This document shows, piece after piece, positions 12,354-20,076 of a stretch of DNA of 24,818 nt. Source of the DNA: CAYICL01 sp964361885 (lineage in GTDB: Bacteria; Patescibacteriota; Microgenomatia; UBA1400; CG1-02-47-37); the NCBI GenBank assembly GCA_964361885.1, contig CAYICL010000007.1:1-24818 (forward strand), read 5' to 3'. The notes beneath the pieces are model-generated. The model did not search any database. It was not told the origin of the DNA and saw only the letters and a list, made by a program, of their open reading frames with translations. The first letter of the stretch is position 1, and each line of letters starts with the position of its first letter. A program made the translations under genes and the position numbers.

Positions 12354-12806
12354 ATGGGTGAGATTTTCTACAAGATTCCGCAAAGATTGGACAAGGAAAC
12401 AAATATCCCGACAGGTGAAGACGAGAAATTGCCATTTGTAGTTAGCAAACAACAAATTGCTGTTGGTGGATCAGGACTTTGTTGTGCTCAGGTGGCTTCA
12501 GGCAGTGGATTATTAGAGGTGGATGATGGTGGTTTGATTTATGATAAAAACGGAGAGTTATTCATTGAGGCCTATTATTCTAATACGGTCAAAATCAAGG
12601 GAATTGCTCAGGATACAATTCAAGCAATACATAACCATGAAGATAACGTTATTAGCCAGGAAGCCAGAGAAGATTTAAAACGCATCAGGCGACGGACAGG
12701 AGAGTTAGTGGCTAAGGTGACCGGGAAACCGGTATTGATTCAATACATTGGCGGGATAATCGAGAGAATAGTTATTCCTCCGGCTGTTTTTCCAGAAGAG
12801 CGGTAG
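12354..12806 (+). CDS. Unknown 150-residue soluble protein
   Basis: The protein begins MGEIFYKIPQRLDKETNIPT and has no signal peptide or membrane segment. A Gly/Ser/Cys-rich stretch (about 37-53, AVGGSGLCCAQVASGSG) contains two adjacent cysteines. A beta-rich middle (about 54-85) and a charged helix ISQEAREDLKRIRRRTGELV (about 101-120) follow. I recognise no family. It has its own strong promoter with the -10 ending 7 nt before the ATG, so it is probably a real, separately expressed gene. Its last 35 nt overlap the 3' end of gyrA on the other strand, so the two are convergent with antisense 3' ends. Confidence 0.75.
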   Translation: MGEIFYKIPQRLDKETNIPTGEDEKLPFVVSKQQIAVGGSGLCCAQVASGSGLLEVDDGGLIYDKNGELFIEAYYSNTVKIKGIAQDTIQAIHNHEDNVISQEAREDLKRIRRRTGELVAKVTGKPVLIQYIGGIIERIVIPPAVFPEER

Positions 12807-15330
12807 CCACAACCGAGTCTCCGGGTTTGGCAAAGCGCATTAAAATAACTCCTTGGGTGGCCCGGCCCAATCTTTTAATATTCTTTAAAGGCAGTTTAAT
12901 CACTTGGGCTTTTTTAGAGGTCAGAACCGCAGTCTCAATGTTTTCAGTGACCATATGAGCGGCAATAACTTTACCGGTTTTAGGAGTGATTTTGGCTACT
13001 TTAACGCCTTTACCGCCGCGTTTTTGCAAGGGAAAGTCAGTAATCGGTGTGCGTTTACCAATGCCTTTTTCAGTAATGACAAAAACATCCTGGAAGAATT
13101 TGCGTTTGCCTTTTTTCTTTTTACGGTCAACTTGGCAAACAGCCATACCCACGACATAGTCTTCAGAGCTTAATCTGATGCCTCTGATGCCTCTGGCAGC
13201 CCGGCCCATGGGCCGGCTATCGGTTTCTTTAAACTGGATGGCTTTGCCATTATGGGAAATCAAAAGGATTTGGTTGTTGCCGCTGGTTTGTTTGACCCAG
13301 ACCAGCTGATCGTCAGCATCCAGTTTTAGAGCGATAATACCGTTGGAGCGGATATTAGAGAATTGTTTTAAAGGCGTTTTTTTAATAGTCCCCTGCCGGG
13401 TAACCATTAATAGATAGCCGACTTCGGTTTTGTTTTTCGGAATATTTATAACCGATTGGATTTTTTCACTGGTATCAATATTAATCAGGTTAATAATCGC
13501 CTGGCCTTTGGCTTGGCGGGAACCTTGGGGAATTTCAAAGACCTTGAATTTAAACACCCGGCCTCTATCAGTAAAGATCAGTAAAGTGTCGTGAGTCGAG
13601 GCAGAGAAGATGCGGCTGATTTCATCTTCGTCTTTGGTAGTCATACCGGTAACGCCTTTACCGCCACGGCGTTGGGCCCGGTAGGTATTGACAGGAATGC
13701 GCTTAATATAACCGGTTTTGGTCATAGTCACAAGGCAAGTTTCTTCCGGTTCCAGATCCTCTTCGGAAAACTGCTTTAAAGAAGCGTTAACGATTTTTGT
13801 CCGGCGGTCGTCACCGTAATTTTTATTGATTTCCAGCAGTTCATCGGTAATGATAGTGATGATTTTATCCGGGGTTAATAATAGAATAATCAGTTCATCG
13901 ATGGTTTTTTTAATCATTTTGTATTCGTCTTCGATTTTTTGTCTTTCTAAAGCAGCCAAACGTCTTAACTGCATGTCCAGAATGGCTTGAGCCTGGATGT
14001 CTGAAAGCTTGAACTTTTCCATCAAATTGGTTTTAGCGACTTCAGCGTCCCGGGATTTTTTAATAGTATTGATAACAGCATCCAAGTTATCCAAAGCAAT
14101 TTTTAAACCTTCCAGGATATGGGCTCTGAGTTTGGCGGCTTTAAGTCGATACTGGCTTCTTCGAATGACCACCAGTTGGCGGTGTTTAACAAACTCTAAT
14201 AAAATTTGTTTTAAGTTTAAAAGCTGGGGAATGCCGTCAACTAAGGCGACCATGTTGGCCGGAAAGTTGGTTTGAAGTTCGGTGTGTTTGAATAAATTGT
14301 TTAACAAGGCTTTGGGTTTGGCTTCTTTTTTAAGTTCAATAGCGATTTGCAAGCCTTGGCGGTCTGATTCGTCCCGGATATCCTTAATGCCGTTGAGCTT
14401 TTTGCTTCTGACCAAGTCGGCGATTTTAGCGATTAGCCTGGCTTTGTTGACCTGATAAGGCAGTTCGGAAATTAAGATTTTAAAGCGGCCGCCCTTGGAT
14501 TCAACAATATTGGTTTTAGCCCGGGTAACGATAGAACCTTTACCGGTGGTGTAAAGCTGACTGATGGTTTTAGGATCATAGATAATACCGCCGGTAGGAA
14601 AATCAGGACCGGGTAGAGTTTGTATCAAATCTTCCAAGGTAGCCTCGCAGATAAGTTCGCCGGCTAAAACTTTAGGTGAGACAGATTCCGGTGTGGCGGT
14701 GGTTTTGTTTAACTTAGCTTTAAGTTCAACTTTGGTTTTTTTAACTAAAGCTTTGATGGTGTTAATAACTTCGGTTAAGTTGTGGGGCGGGATTTTAGTA
14801 GCCATACCGACAGCAATGCCTTCAGCTCCCATTAAAAGCAAGTTTGGCAACCGAGCCGGTAAGACGGTCGGTTCCTGAAGCGAGCCGTCAAAGTTATCAA
14901 TAAAGTTAACAGTGTCTTCATTAAGTTCATCCAGAAGCTGGCTGCTGATTTTAGCCAGCCTAACTTCGGTATAACGCATAGCAGCCGGCGAGTCGCCGTC
15001 AACGGAACCAAAGTTACCGTGACCGTCAACTAAGGGGTAACGTAAAGAAAAGTCCTGGGCCATGCGGACCATGGAGTCATAAACCGCCATGTCACCATGA
15101 GGATGATATTTACCCAAGACTTCACCGACCACCCGGGCTGATTTTTTATAAGCAGAAGAGTGAGTAATCCCCTGCTCTTTCATGGCATAAAGAATCCGGC
15201 GATGAACCGGTTTCAAGCCATCGCGGACATCTGGCAGAGCCCGAGCCACAATCACGCTCATGGCATAATCCAGATAGCTTTTTTTCATCTCCTCGGTGAT
15301 TTCCACCGGTTGGAGTTTACCGATATTCAT
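12772..15330 (-). CDS. gyrA: DNA gyrase subunit A
   Basis: The protein is 852 residues from ATG 15330 (MNIGKLQPVEITEEM). An open frame extends upstream to a TTG at 15366, but that would overlap hppA and the family normally begins here. The breakage-reunion domain includes the catalytic Tyr120 in AAMRYTE. The C-terminal beta-pinwheel carries a GyrA box QRRGGKG (about 551-557), which supports gyrase rather than topoisomerase IV. Gyrase introduces negative supercoils together with GyrB. The quinolone-pocket segment is HPHGDMAVYDSM: Asp85 is kept, but Met81 replaces the Ser83 of E. coli. The gene starts 10 nt after the hppA stop and is the last gene of the holB-gyrB-hppA-gyrA operon. Confidence 0.96.
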   Translation of the reverse strand: MNIGKLQPVEITEEMKKSYLDYAMSVIVARALPDVRDGLKPVHRRILYAMKEQGITHSSAYKKSARVVGEVLGKYHPHGDMAVYDSMVRMAQDFSLRYPLVDGHGNFGSVDGDSPAAMRYTEVRLAKISSQLLDELNEDTVNFIDNFDGSLQEPTVLPARLPNLLLMGAEGIAVGMATKIPPHNLTEVINTIKALVKKTKVELKAKLNKTTATPESVSPKVLAGELICEATLEDLIQTLPGPDFPTGGIIYDPKTISQLYTTGKGSIVTRAKTNIVESKGGRFKILISELPYQVNKARLIAKIADLVRSKKLNGIKDIRDESDRQGLQIAIELKKEAKPKALLNNLFKHTELQTNFPANMVALVDGIPQLLNLKQILLEFVKHRQLVVIRRSQYRLKAAKLRAHILEGLKIALDNLDAVINTIKKSRDAEVAKTNLMEKFKLSDIQAQAILDMQLRRLAALERQKIEDEYKMIKKTIDELIILLLTPDKIITIITDELLEINKNYGDDRRTKIVNASLKQFSEEDLEPEETCLVTMTKTGYIKRIPVNTYRAQRRGGKGVTGMTTKDEDEISRIFSASTHDTLLIFTDRGRVFKFKVFEIPQGSRQAKGQAIINLINIDTSEKIQSVINIPKNKTEVGYLLMVTRQGTIKKTPLKQFSNIRSNGIIALKLDADDQLVWVKQTSGNNQILLISHNGKAIQFKETDSRPMGRAARGIRGIRLSSEDYVVGMAVCQVDRKKKKGKRKFFQDVFVITEKGIGKRTPITDFPLQKRGGKGVKVAKITPKTGKVIAAHMVTENIETAVLTSKKAQVIKLPLKNIKRLGRATQGVILMRFAKPGDSVVATALLEKQPEE

Positions 15331-15340
15331 ATTTTCATAA

Positions 15341-17365
15341 TTACTTGCCGACAAACTGGATAACAAACGGAGCTATCAATAAGGCGACAATCTGAACGAT
15401 TTTCATCATCGGATTTAAGGCCGGTCCGGACGTATCTTTTAGCGGATCGCCGACAGTATCGCCGACAACCGCGGCTTTGTGAGTATCACTGCCTTTACCG
15501 CCGAAATGGCCGTCTTCAATGTATTTTTTAGCATTGTCCCAAGCGCCACCACCGTTACACATAAAGAAGGCCAGTGTCAGGCCGGAAACAACCACTCCGC
15601 CTAAAAAGCCGCCTAGACTTTCAGCCCCTAAAAGACCGATTAAGATCGGCAGAATAATGACAATAGCGGCCGGAATCACCAGCTCTTTTTGAGCGGCTGA
15701 AGTGACAATATCAACGGCTTTGGAATAGTCAGGCAGAGTTTTACCCGCCATAATGCCTTTAATTTCTTTAAATTGGCGCCGGACTTCTTTGACGACTGCA
15801 AAAGCAGCCGTACCGACTGACCTGATTAGTCTTGAACTAAACAAGAAGGGTAAAGCAGCGCCGATCAACAAACCGGTAAAGACTTTGGGATTGGCAATAT
15901 CAATTTTCGTTAAACCGGTGACTTCAAAATAAGTAGCAAAAAGTGAAGAAGCAGCCACTGCGGCCGAGCCGACGGCAAAGCCTTTAGTTAAGGCTTTAGT
16001 GGTATTACCGACTGCGTCTAAGCTGGCAGTGACTTTGGCAGCCATACCTTTTAATTTAGCCATTTCGACGAATCCCTGGGCATTATCAGCGATCGGGCCG
16101 AAAGTATCCAAAGACATGATGATACCGGTGGTGGCTAACATGCCCATACCGGCCAAGGAAATACCGTAAAAACCGAAGAACATATAACCGGCGACTATAG
16201 TGGCGGCGACAATGATGACCGAAATAAAAGTCGATTCCATACCTAAAGCCAAGCCGGAAATCAAGTTAGTACCGGCACCGGTTTGGCTGGCTTTGGCCAC
16301 TTCAACTACACGTTTTTCACCCGGTCCGGTATAGAACTTGGTGATATATAGAAGGGCCATCATGGCCAAAATACCAACAACTGAAGCATAACCGGCACGA
16401 GGTTCTTTTAATAAATAAGTGGCTAGTGCCATGAAGATAACCACTGAGGAAGCGGCGGAGACAATAAAGCCGCGGATTAAGGGTTTAATTGGGTTTTCAA
16501 AGTCGGATTTAGCTTTGACAAAAAATGTACCTAAGATTGAGGTTAAGATGGCTCCGGACCGGGCCAAGAGCGGGAAAACCACGCCTTTAAGGCCGAAAAC
16601 ATGACCGCCTAAGATCATGGCGGCGACAATGGTTAAAGCATAGGATTCAAAGACATCGGCAGCCATACCGGCGCAGTCACCGACATTATCACCAACATTA
16701 TCGGCAATCACAGCCGGGTTTCTGGGATCATCTTCAGGAATACCGGCTTCAATTTTACCAACCAAGTCAGCGCCAACATCGGCTGCTTTAGTGAAAATTC
16801 CGCCACCAACCCGCATGAATAAAGCTAATAAGGCAGCACCGAAACCGTAACCGAGCAAGATATCAGTGGCAGATTTAGCCACTACATCCGGACCTTGGCT
16901 GATGTAAGTAAAATACGAGTATATATAGATAAGCGAGACACCGAGTAAGCCAAGACCAACCACTAACATACCGTTGACAGTACCGGCTCTAAAAGCAGTC
17001 TTTAAAGCCGGGTTTAAACCCTTAAGAGCATTGTTAGCGGTACGGACGTTAGCCCGAACCGCAATCCACATACCAAAGTAACCAATAATGGCGGAAAAGC
17101 CGGCGCCTAAAAGGAAGGTGACGGCTTGGCCGAGGCCTAAGGTATAGCCGATCAAAATTGCCAATAAAGCCATTACAGGAAAGACGACTTTAAATTGGCG
17201 GGCCAGATAGGCCATAGCACCGGTGCGGACGGCAATGGCAATTCTTTGTAGGTCCTGGCCGCCTTCAGCTTCAGCTAAAACTTTTTTGGATAAAATTAAG
17301 CCATAAACCAAAGCAGTCACGGCTGTAGCCGGAGCAAACAACAGGGCAACAACTTGGATGTTCAT
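15341..17365 (-). CDS. hppA: Membrane-bound proton-pumping pyrophosphatase
   Basis: The 674-residue protein has about 15-16 membrane segments and the hallmark pyrophosphate-binding motif DVGADLVGKIEAGIPEDDPRNPA (about 195-217), followed by DNVGDNVGDCAGMAAD. A second acidic motif near the C-terminus is GDTVGDPLKDTSGPALN. It couples hydrolysis of pyrophosphate to ion pumping across the membrane. The GNTTKA segment (about 450-455) has Lys where potassium-dependent enzymes have Ala, so it should belong to the potassium-independent, H+-pumping class. A Shine-Dalgarno AAGGA lies 10 nt before the ATG. The gene sits between gyrB (19 nt upstream) and gyrA (10 nt downstream), an unusual setting. In a fermentative, small-genome cell it could supply much of the membrane potential. 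Confidence 0.96.
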   Translation of the reverse strand: MNIQVVALLFAPATAVTALVYGLILSKKVLAEAEGGQDLQRIAIAVRTGAMAYLARQFKVVFPVMALLAILIGYTLGLGQAVTFLLGAGFSAIIGYFGMWIAVRANVRTANNALKGLNPALKTAFRAGTVNGMLVVGLGLLGVSLIYIYSYFTYISQGPDVVAKSATDILLGYGFGAALLALFMRVGGGIFTKAADVGADLVGKIEAGIPEDDPRNPAVIADNVGDNVGDCAGMAADVFESYALTIVAAMILGGHVFGLKGVVFPLLARSGAILTSILGTFFVKAKSDFENPIKPLIRGFIVSAASSVVIFMALATYLLKEPRAGYASVVGILAMMALLYITKFYTGPGEKRVVEVAKASQTGAGTNLISGLALGMESTFISVIIVAATIVAGYMFFGFYGISLAGMGMLATTGIIMSLDTFGPIADNAQGFVEMAKLKGMAAKVTASLDAVGNTTKALTKGFAVGSAAVAASSLFATYFEVTGLTKIDIANPKVFTGLLIGAALPFLFSSRLIRSVGTAAFAVVKEVRRQFKEIKGIMAGKTLPDYSKAVDIVTSAAQKELVIPAAIVIILPILIGLLGAESLGGFLGGVVVSGLTLAFFMCNGGGAWDNAKKYIEDGHFGGKGSDTHKAAVVGDTVGDPLKDTSGPALNPMMKIVQIVALLIAPFVIQFVGK

Positions 17366-17384
17366 AAGTAAAATTTCCTTTACT

Positions 17385-19370
17385 TTAAATATCTAAAGTG
17401 GCTAATTTAGCATGAGATTGAATAAATTTTTTCCGGGGCGGCACTTCTTCGCCCATCAGCATAGTAAAGACTTCATCGACTTTTTGAAGATCTTCGATGG
17501 TAACTTGTTTTAAGATCCGAGTTTGTGGGTTCATAGTAGTGTCCCAAAGCTGGGTTGGGTTCATTTCGCCCAAACCTTTGTAACGCTGAAGGCTATAGCC
17601 GCCTTTTTTAATGTCTTTGACATAATCGTTTTTAGCTTCTTCAGTATAAGCATAATGAATAGTTTTATCATGAGTGATTTTGTATAAAGGCGGTAAGGCA
17701 ATGTAGAGATAACCTTTGTCGATAATCGGCTGTAAATGGCGGTAGAAAAAAGTTAAGAGTAAGGTGGCAATATGTTCACCATCAACGTCAGCATCACACA
17801 TAATGATAATCCGGTGATAGCGAAGTTTCTCAGGATTAGTAGTTTCACCAATGCCCATACCCAGAGCAATGATTAAATCTTTTAGCTCCTGGAATTGGAT
17901 GATTTTGTCCAGCCTGGCCCGTTCGGTGTTCAAGATTTTACCGCCCAGGGGCAGAATGGCTTGAAATTTCCGGTCCCTCCCCTGTTTGGCCGAACCACCG
18001 GCTGAGTCACCCTCAACAATGAAAAGCTCGGAGTTTTCCGGTTTGGTTTCCTGGCAGTCGGCCAGTTTACCGGGTAAGGTGGAGCCTTCCAAAGCGCCTT
18101 TTCTGATAACCGCGTCTTTGGCGGCCCGGGCAGCCAGCCGGGCTTTAGCAGCCAGCAGGACTTTTTCCAAAACGCGCCGGGCATCATTGGGGTGTTCTTC
18201 AAAATAAATGGCCAGTTTGTCTTTAACCGCGCTAAAAACTGCAGACTGAGCTTCAGGGTTATTTAATTTAGTTTTGGTTTGGGATTCAAACTGAATGTTG
18301 TTTGAATGCATTTTGACAAAGACAACTGCGGTTAAACCTTCTTTAAGGTCATCAGCGGTAAAGCCGTTGGATTGGCCGTTTTTGATGTCTTTTAAGAGAC
18401 CGTTTTTAGTGCCATAGTCTTTAATGATTTTGTTCAAGGCTAAACGGAATCCGGTTAAATGAGTGCCGCCGTCCTGAGTGTTGATGACATTGGCAAAGGT
18501 TTGAACGTTTTCCGCGTAGGAGTCGCAGTACTGGAGGGCGACTTCAACGCCGATCGGAATTTCCAGATCGTTAATTTGTTCAGAGATATAGATAATAGAG
18601 TGTAGAGGTTTTTTATTTTTGTTTAAGTGTTTGACCAAGGATTTGATGCCGCCGTCAAAGTAAAAATGGGTTTCTTCATCGGTGCGTTCGTCGTAAAGAT
18701 GAAAGGTTAAGCCGCCGATTAAAAAGGCGCGTTCGCGGGTGAGATTTTTAACTGCACTAAAGCTCCAGTCGGGTTTTTTTTTAAAGATTTGCGGATCGGC
18801 AATAAACGAAGAGATGGTAAAGGAGTTGGATTGAGGTAAAGGAAAATGAGTTTGGGGAAGAAGCTTGGTTAACTCAGCCTCGGTTTTAATGATTTTAACC
18901 TTATGAACCGGTTTACCCCGTTGGTAATCCTGGTAAACCGTGGTTTTGTCCCGGCGAACAATCACCCGCATCCAGGAGGATAAAGCATTGACGGCCGAAG
19001 CACCGACACCATGTAAACCGGCAGAGGCTTGATAAGCAGCAGAACCGAACTTGCCGCCGGCATGAAGTTTGGTCATAGAGATTTCTAAAGCAGAAACCCC
19101 GGACTTATGGGTTTCAAAAGGAATCCCCCGGCCATCATCCATGACAGTAGCAATGCCTTCTTTAGCGATAGTCACCCAGATATTGTGGGCAAAACCAGGA
19201 ATGGCTTCGTCAACCGAGTTGTCAATAATTTCGGTTAAGATGTGGTGCAAACCTTTTTCATCAGTGGAGCCGATGTACATGCCCGGGCGTTTGCGAACCG
19301 GATCCAAACCTTCCAAGATGGTAATGTCTTTGGCGGTATAACTGGATGAAGCGGTTGGTTTATTTGGCAT
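17385..19370 (-). CDS. gyrB: DNA gyrase subunit B
   Basis: The 661-residue protein starts MPNKPTASSSYTAKDITILEG. The GHKL ATPase domain (about 15-230) contains EIIDNSVDEA, DDGRGIP and SAGLHGVGASAVNAL. The transducer domain follows, then TOPRIM (about 445-560) with EGDSAGGSAKQ (about 450-460) and the metal-binding DADVDG (about 525-530). The C-terminal YKGLGEMNPTQLWDTTMNP is typical of GyrB. It is the ATP-driven partner of GyrA, encoded two genes downstream. The sequence PLGGKILN replaces the usual PLRGKILN. Its ATG directly abuts the holB stop (TAAATG), so translation is likely coupled. Confidence 0.96.
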   Translation of the reverse strand: MPNKPTASSSYTAKDITILEGLDPVRKRPGMYIGSTDEKGLHHILTEIIDNSVDEAIPGFAHNIWVTIAKEGIATVMDDGRGIPFETHKSGVSALEISMTKLHAGGKFGSAAYQASAGLHGVGASAVNALSSWMRVIVRRDKTTVYQDYQRGKPVHKVKIIKTEAELTKLLPQTHFPLPQSNSFTISSFIADPQIFKKKPDWSFSAVKNLTRERAFLIGGLTFHLYDERTDEETHFYFDGGIKSLVKHLNKNKKPLHSIIYISEQINDLEIPIGVEVALQYCDSYAENVQTFANVINTQDGGTHLTGFRLALNKIIKDYGTKNGLLKDIKNGQSNGFTADDLKEGLTAVVFVKMHSNNIQFESQTKTKLNNPEAQSAVFSAVKDKLAIYFEEHPNDARRVLEKVLLAAKARLAARAAKDAVIRKGALEGSTLPGKLADCQETKPENSELFIVEGDSAGGSAKQGRDRKFQAILPLGGKILNTERARLDKIIQFQELKDLIIALGMGIGETTNPEKLRYHRIIIMCDADVDGEHIATLLLTFFYRHLQPIIDKGYLYIALPPLYKITHDKTIHYAYTEEAKNDYVKDIKKGGYSLQRYKGLGEMNPTQLWDTTMNPQTRILKQVTIEDLQKVDEVFTMLMGEEVPPRKKFIQSHAKLATLDI

Positions 19371-20051
19371 TTATGTGTCAATTTTACCAAGAATTTTAGC
19401 TTTTGGATAGGAGAGAATTAGGTTTTCTAAAGTCAACTTAGGGTTGGTGTTGGCTTGGAGTTTGGTGATAGCGGCAGCCAGGTAACGTAAGACTAAAGTC
19501 AGTGTGGTTGAAGGTTGGTTTAATAGTTGGCGGCGCAGCATGATTAGTTGAGATTGACAAAATTCCAAGCCGGTCGTTTTATTAACAGTCATCGTAGTAA
19601 GGATATTCAAACGGCCGGCAGGAGAGGTTTGACAGATTTGGTTAAAAAGAGTTTGGTGATGTTTAAGCTGATCAGGCTCAAGCTTAAATGAGCTGATTAA
19701 CCTGATATGATGACAGCGGGAGATGATGGTAGGTAAAACCAAACTTTGGTGGCCAGAGAGTAAAATAATTTGGGAATGAGCCGGAGGTTCTTCAAGAGTT
19801 TTTAACAAAGCCTGTTGGGCTGGCAAGGTCAGTTTGGCGGCATCAGTAATAAGAGCGATTTTAAGCGAAGCCTGATAAGGTTTTTTAGATAAAAAAATTT
19901 CCAGCTGGCGGACGTCTTTAATAGTGATACTTAAATCGGCGGCTAAGATTAGGACGTCGGGGTCAGGCTTGAGCGGGTTTTGAGTCAGGTCTTTGGCGGT
20001 TTGAAGGCGGTTTTGATCAGTGCCGCCGGTGATCAGAATAGAATGAAACAT
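19371..20051 (-). CDS. holB: DNA polymerase III delta' subunit-like (HolB)
   Basis: The protein is 226 residues from ATG 20051 (MFHSILITGGTDQN); an upstream in-frame start at 20096 would overlap pilB and its promoter. The signature LPAQQALLKTLEEPPAHSQIILL (about 75-97) and the later TIISRCHHIRL are typical of the AAA+ clamp-loader delta' fold. The early segment ITGGTDQNRLQ lacks a Walker A GKT, consistent with a non-ATPase delta'. The protein is shorter than E. coli HolB (334 residues) and lacks the zinc module. It would help load the sliding clamp. It heads the operon with gyrB, hppA and gyrA. The -10 TATACT ends 6 nt before the ATG. Confidence 0.85.
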   Translation of the reverse strand: MFHSILITGGTDQNRLQTAKDLTQNPLKPDPDVLILAADLSITIKDVRQLEIFLSKKPYQASLKIALITDAAKLTLPAQQALLKTLEEPPAHSQIILLSGHQSLVLPTIISRCHHIRLISSFKLEPDQLKHHQTLFNQICQTSPAGRLNILTTMTVNKTTGLEFCQSQLIMLRRQLLNQPSTTLTLVLRYLAAAITKLQANTNPKLTLENLILSYPKAKILGKIDT

Positions 20052-20057
20052 ACGGTT

Positions 20058-20067
20058 AGTATATAAT
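20058..20067. promoter_or_regulatory. Overlapping divergent -10 boxes of holB and pilB
   Basis: AGTATATAAT contains TATACT on the minus strand (20063-20058), ending 6 nt before the holB ATG. It also contains TATAAT on the plus strand (20062-20067), ending 9 nt before the pilB ATG. Only 25 bp separate the two start codons, so both mRNAs should be leaderless and the two polymerases would compete. Confidence 0.6.
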
Positions 20068-20076
20068 AAAAATATT

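Noticed and set aside
15331..15366. gyrA start at TTG 15366
   Set aside because: It would add 12 atypical residues and overlap hppA; the ATG at 15330 gives the normal GyrA N-terminus.
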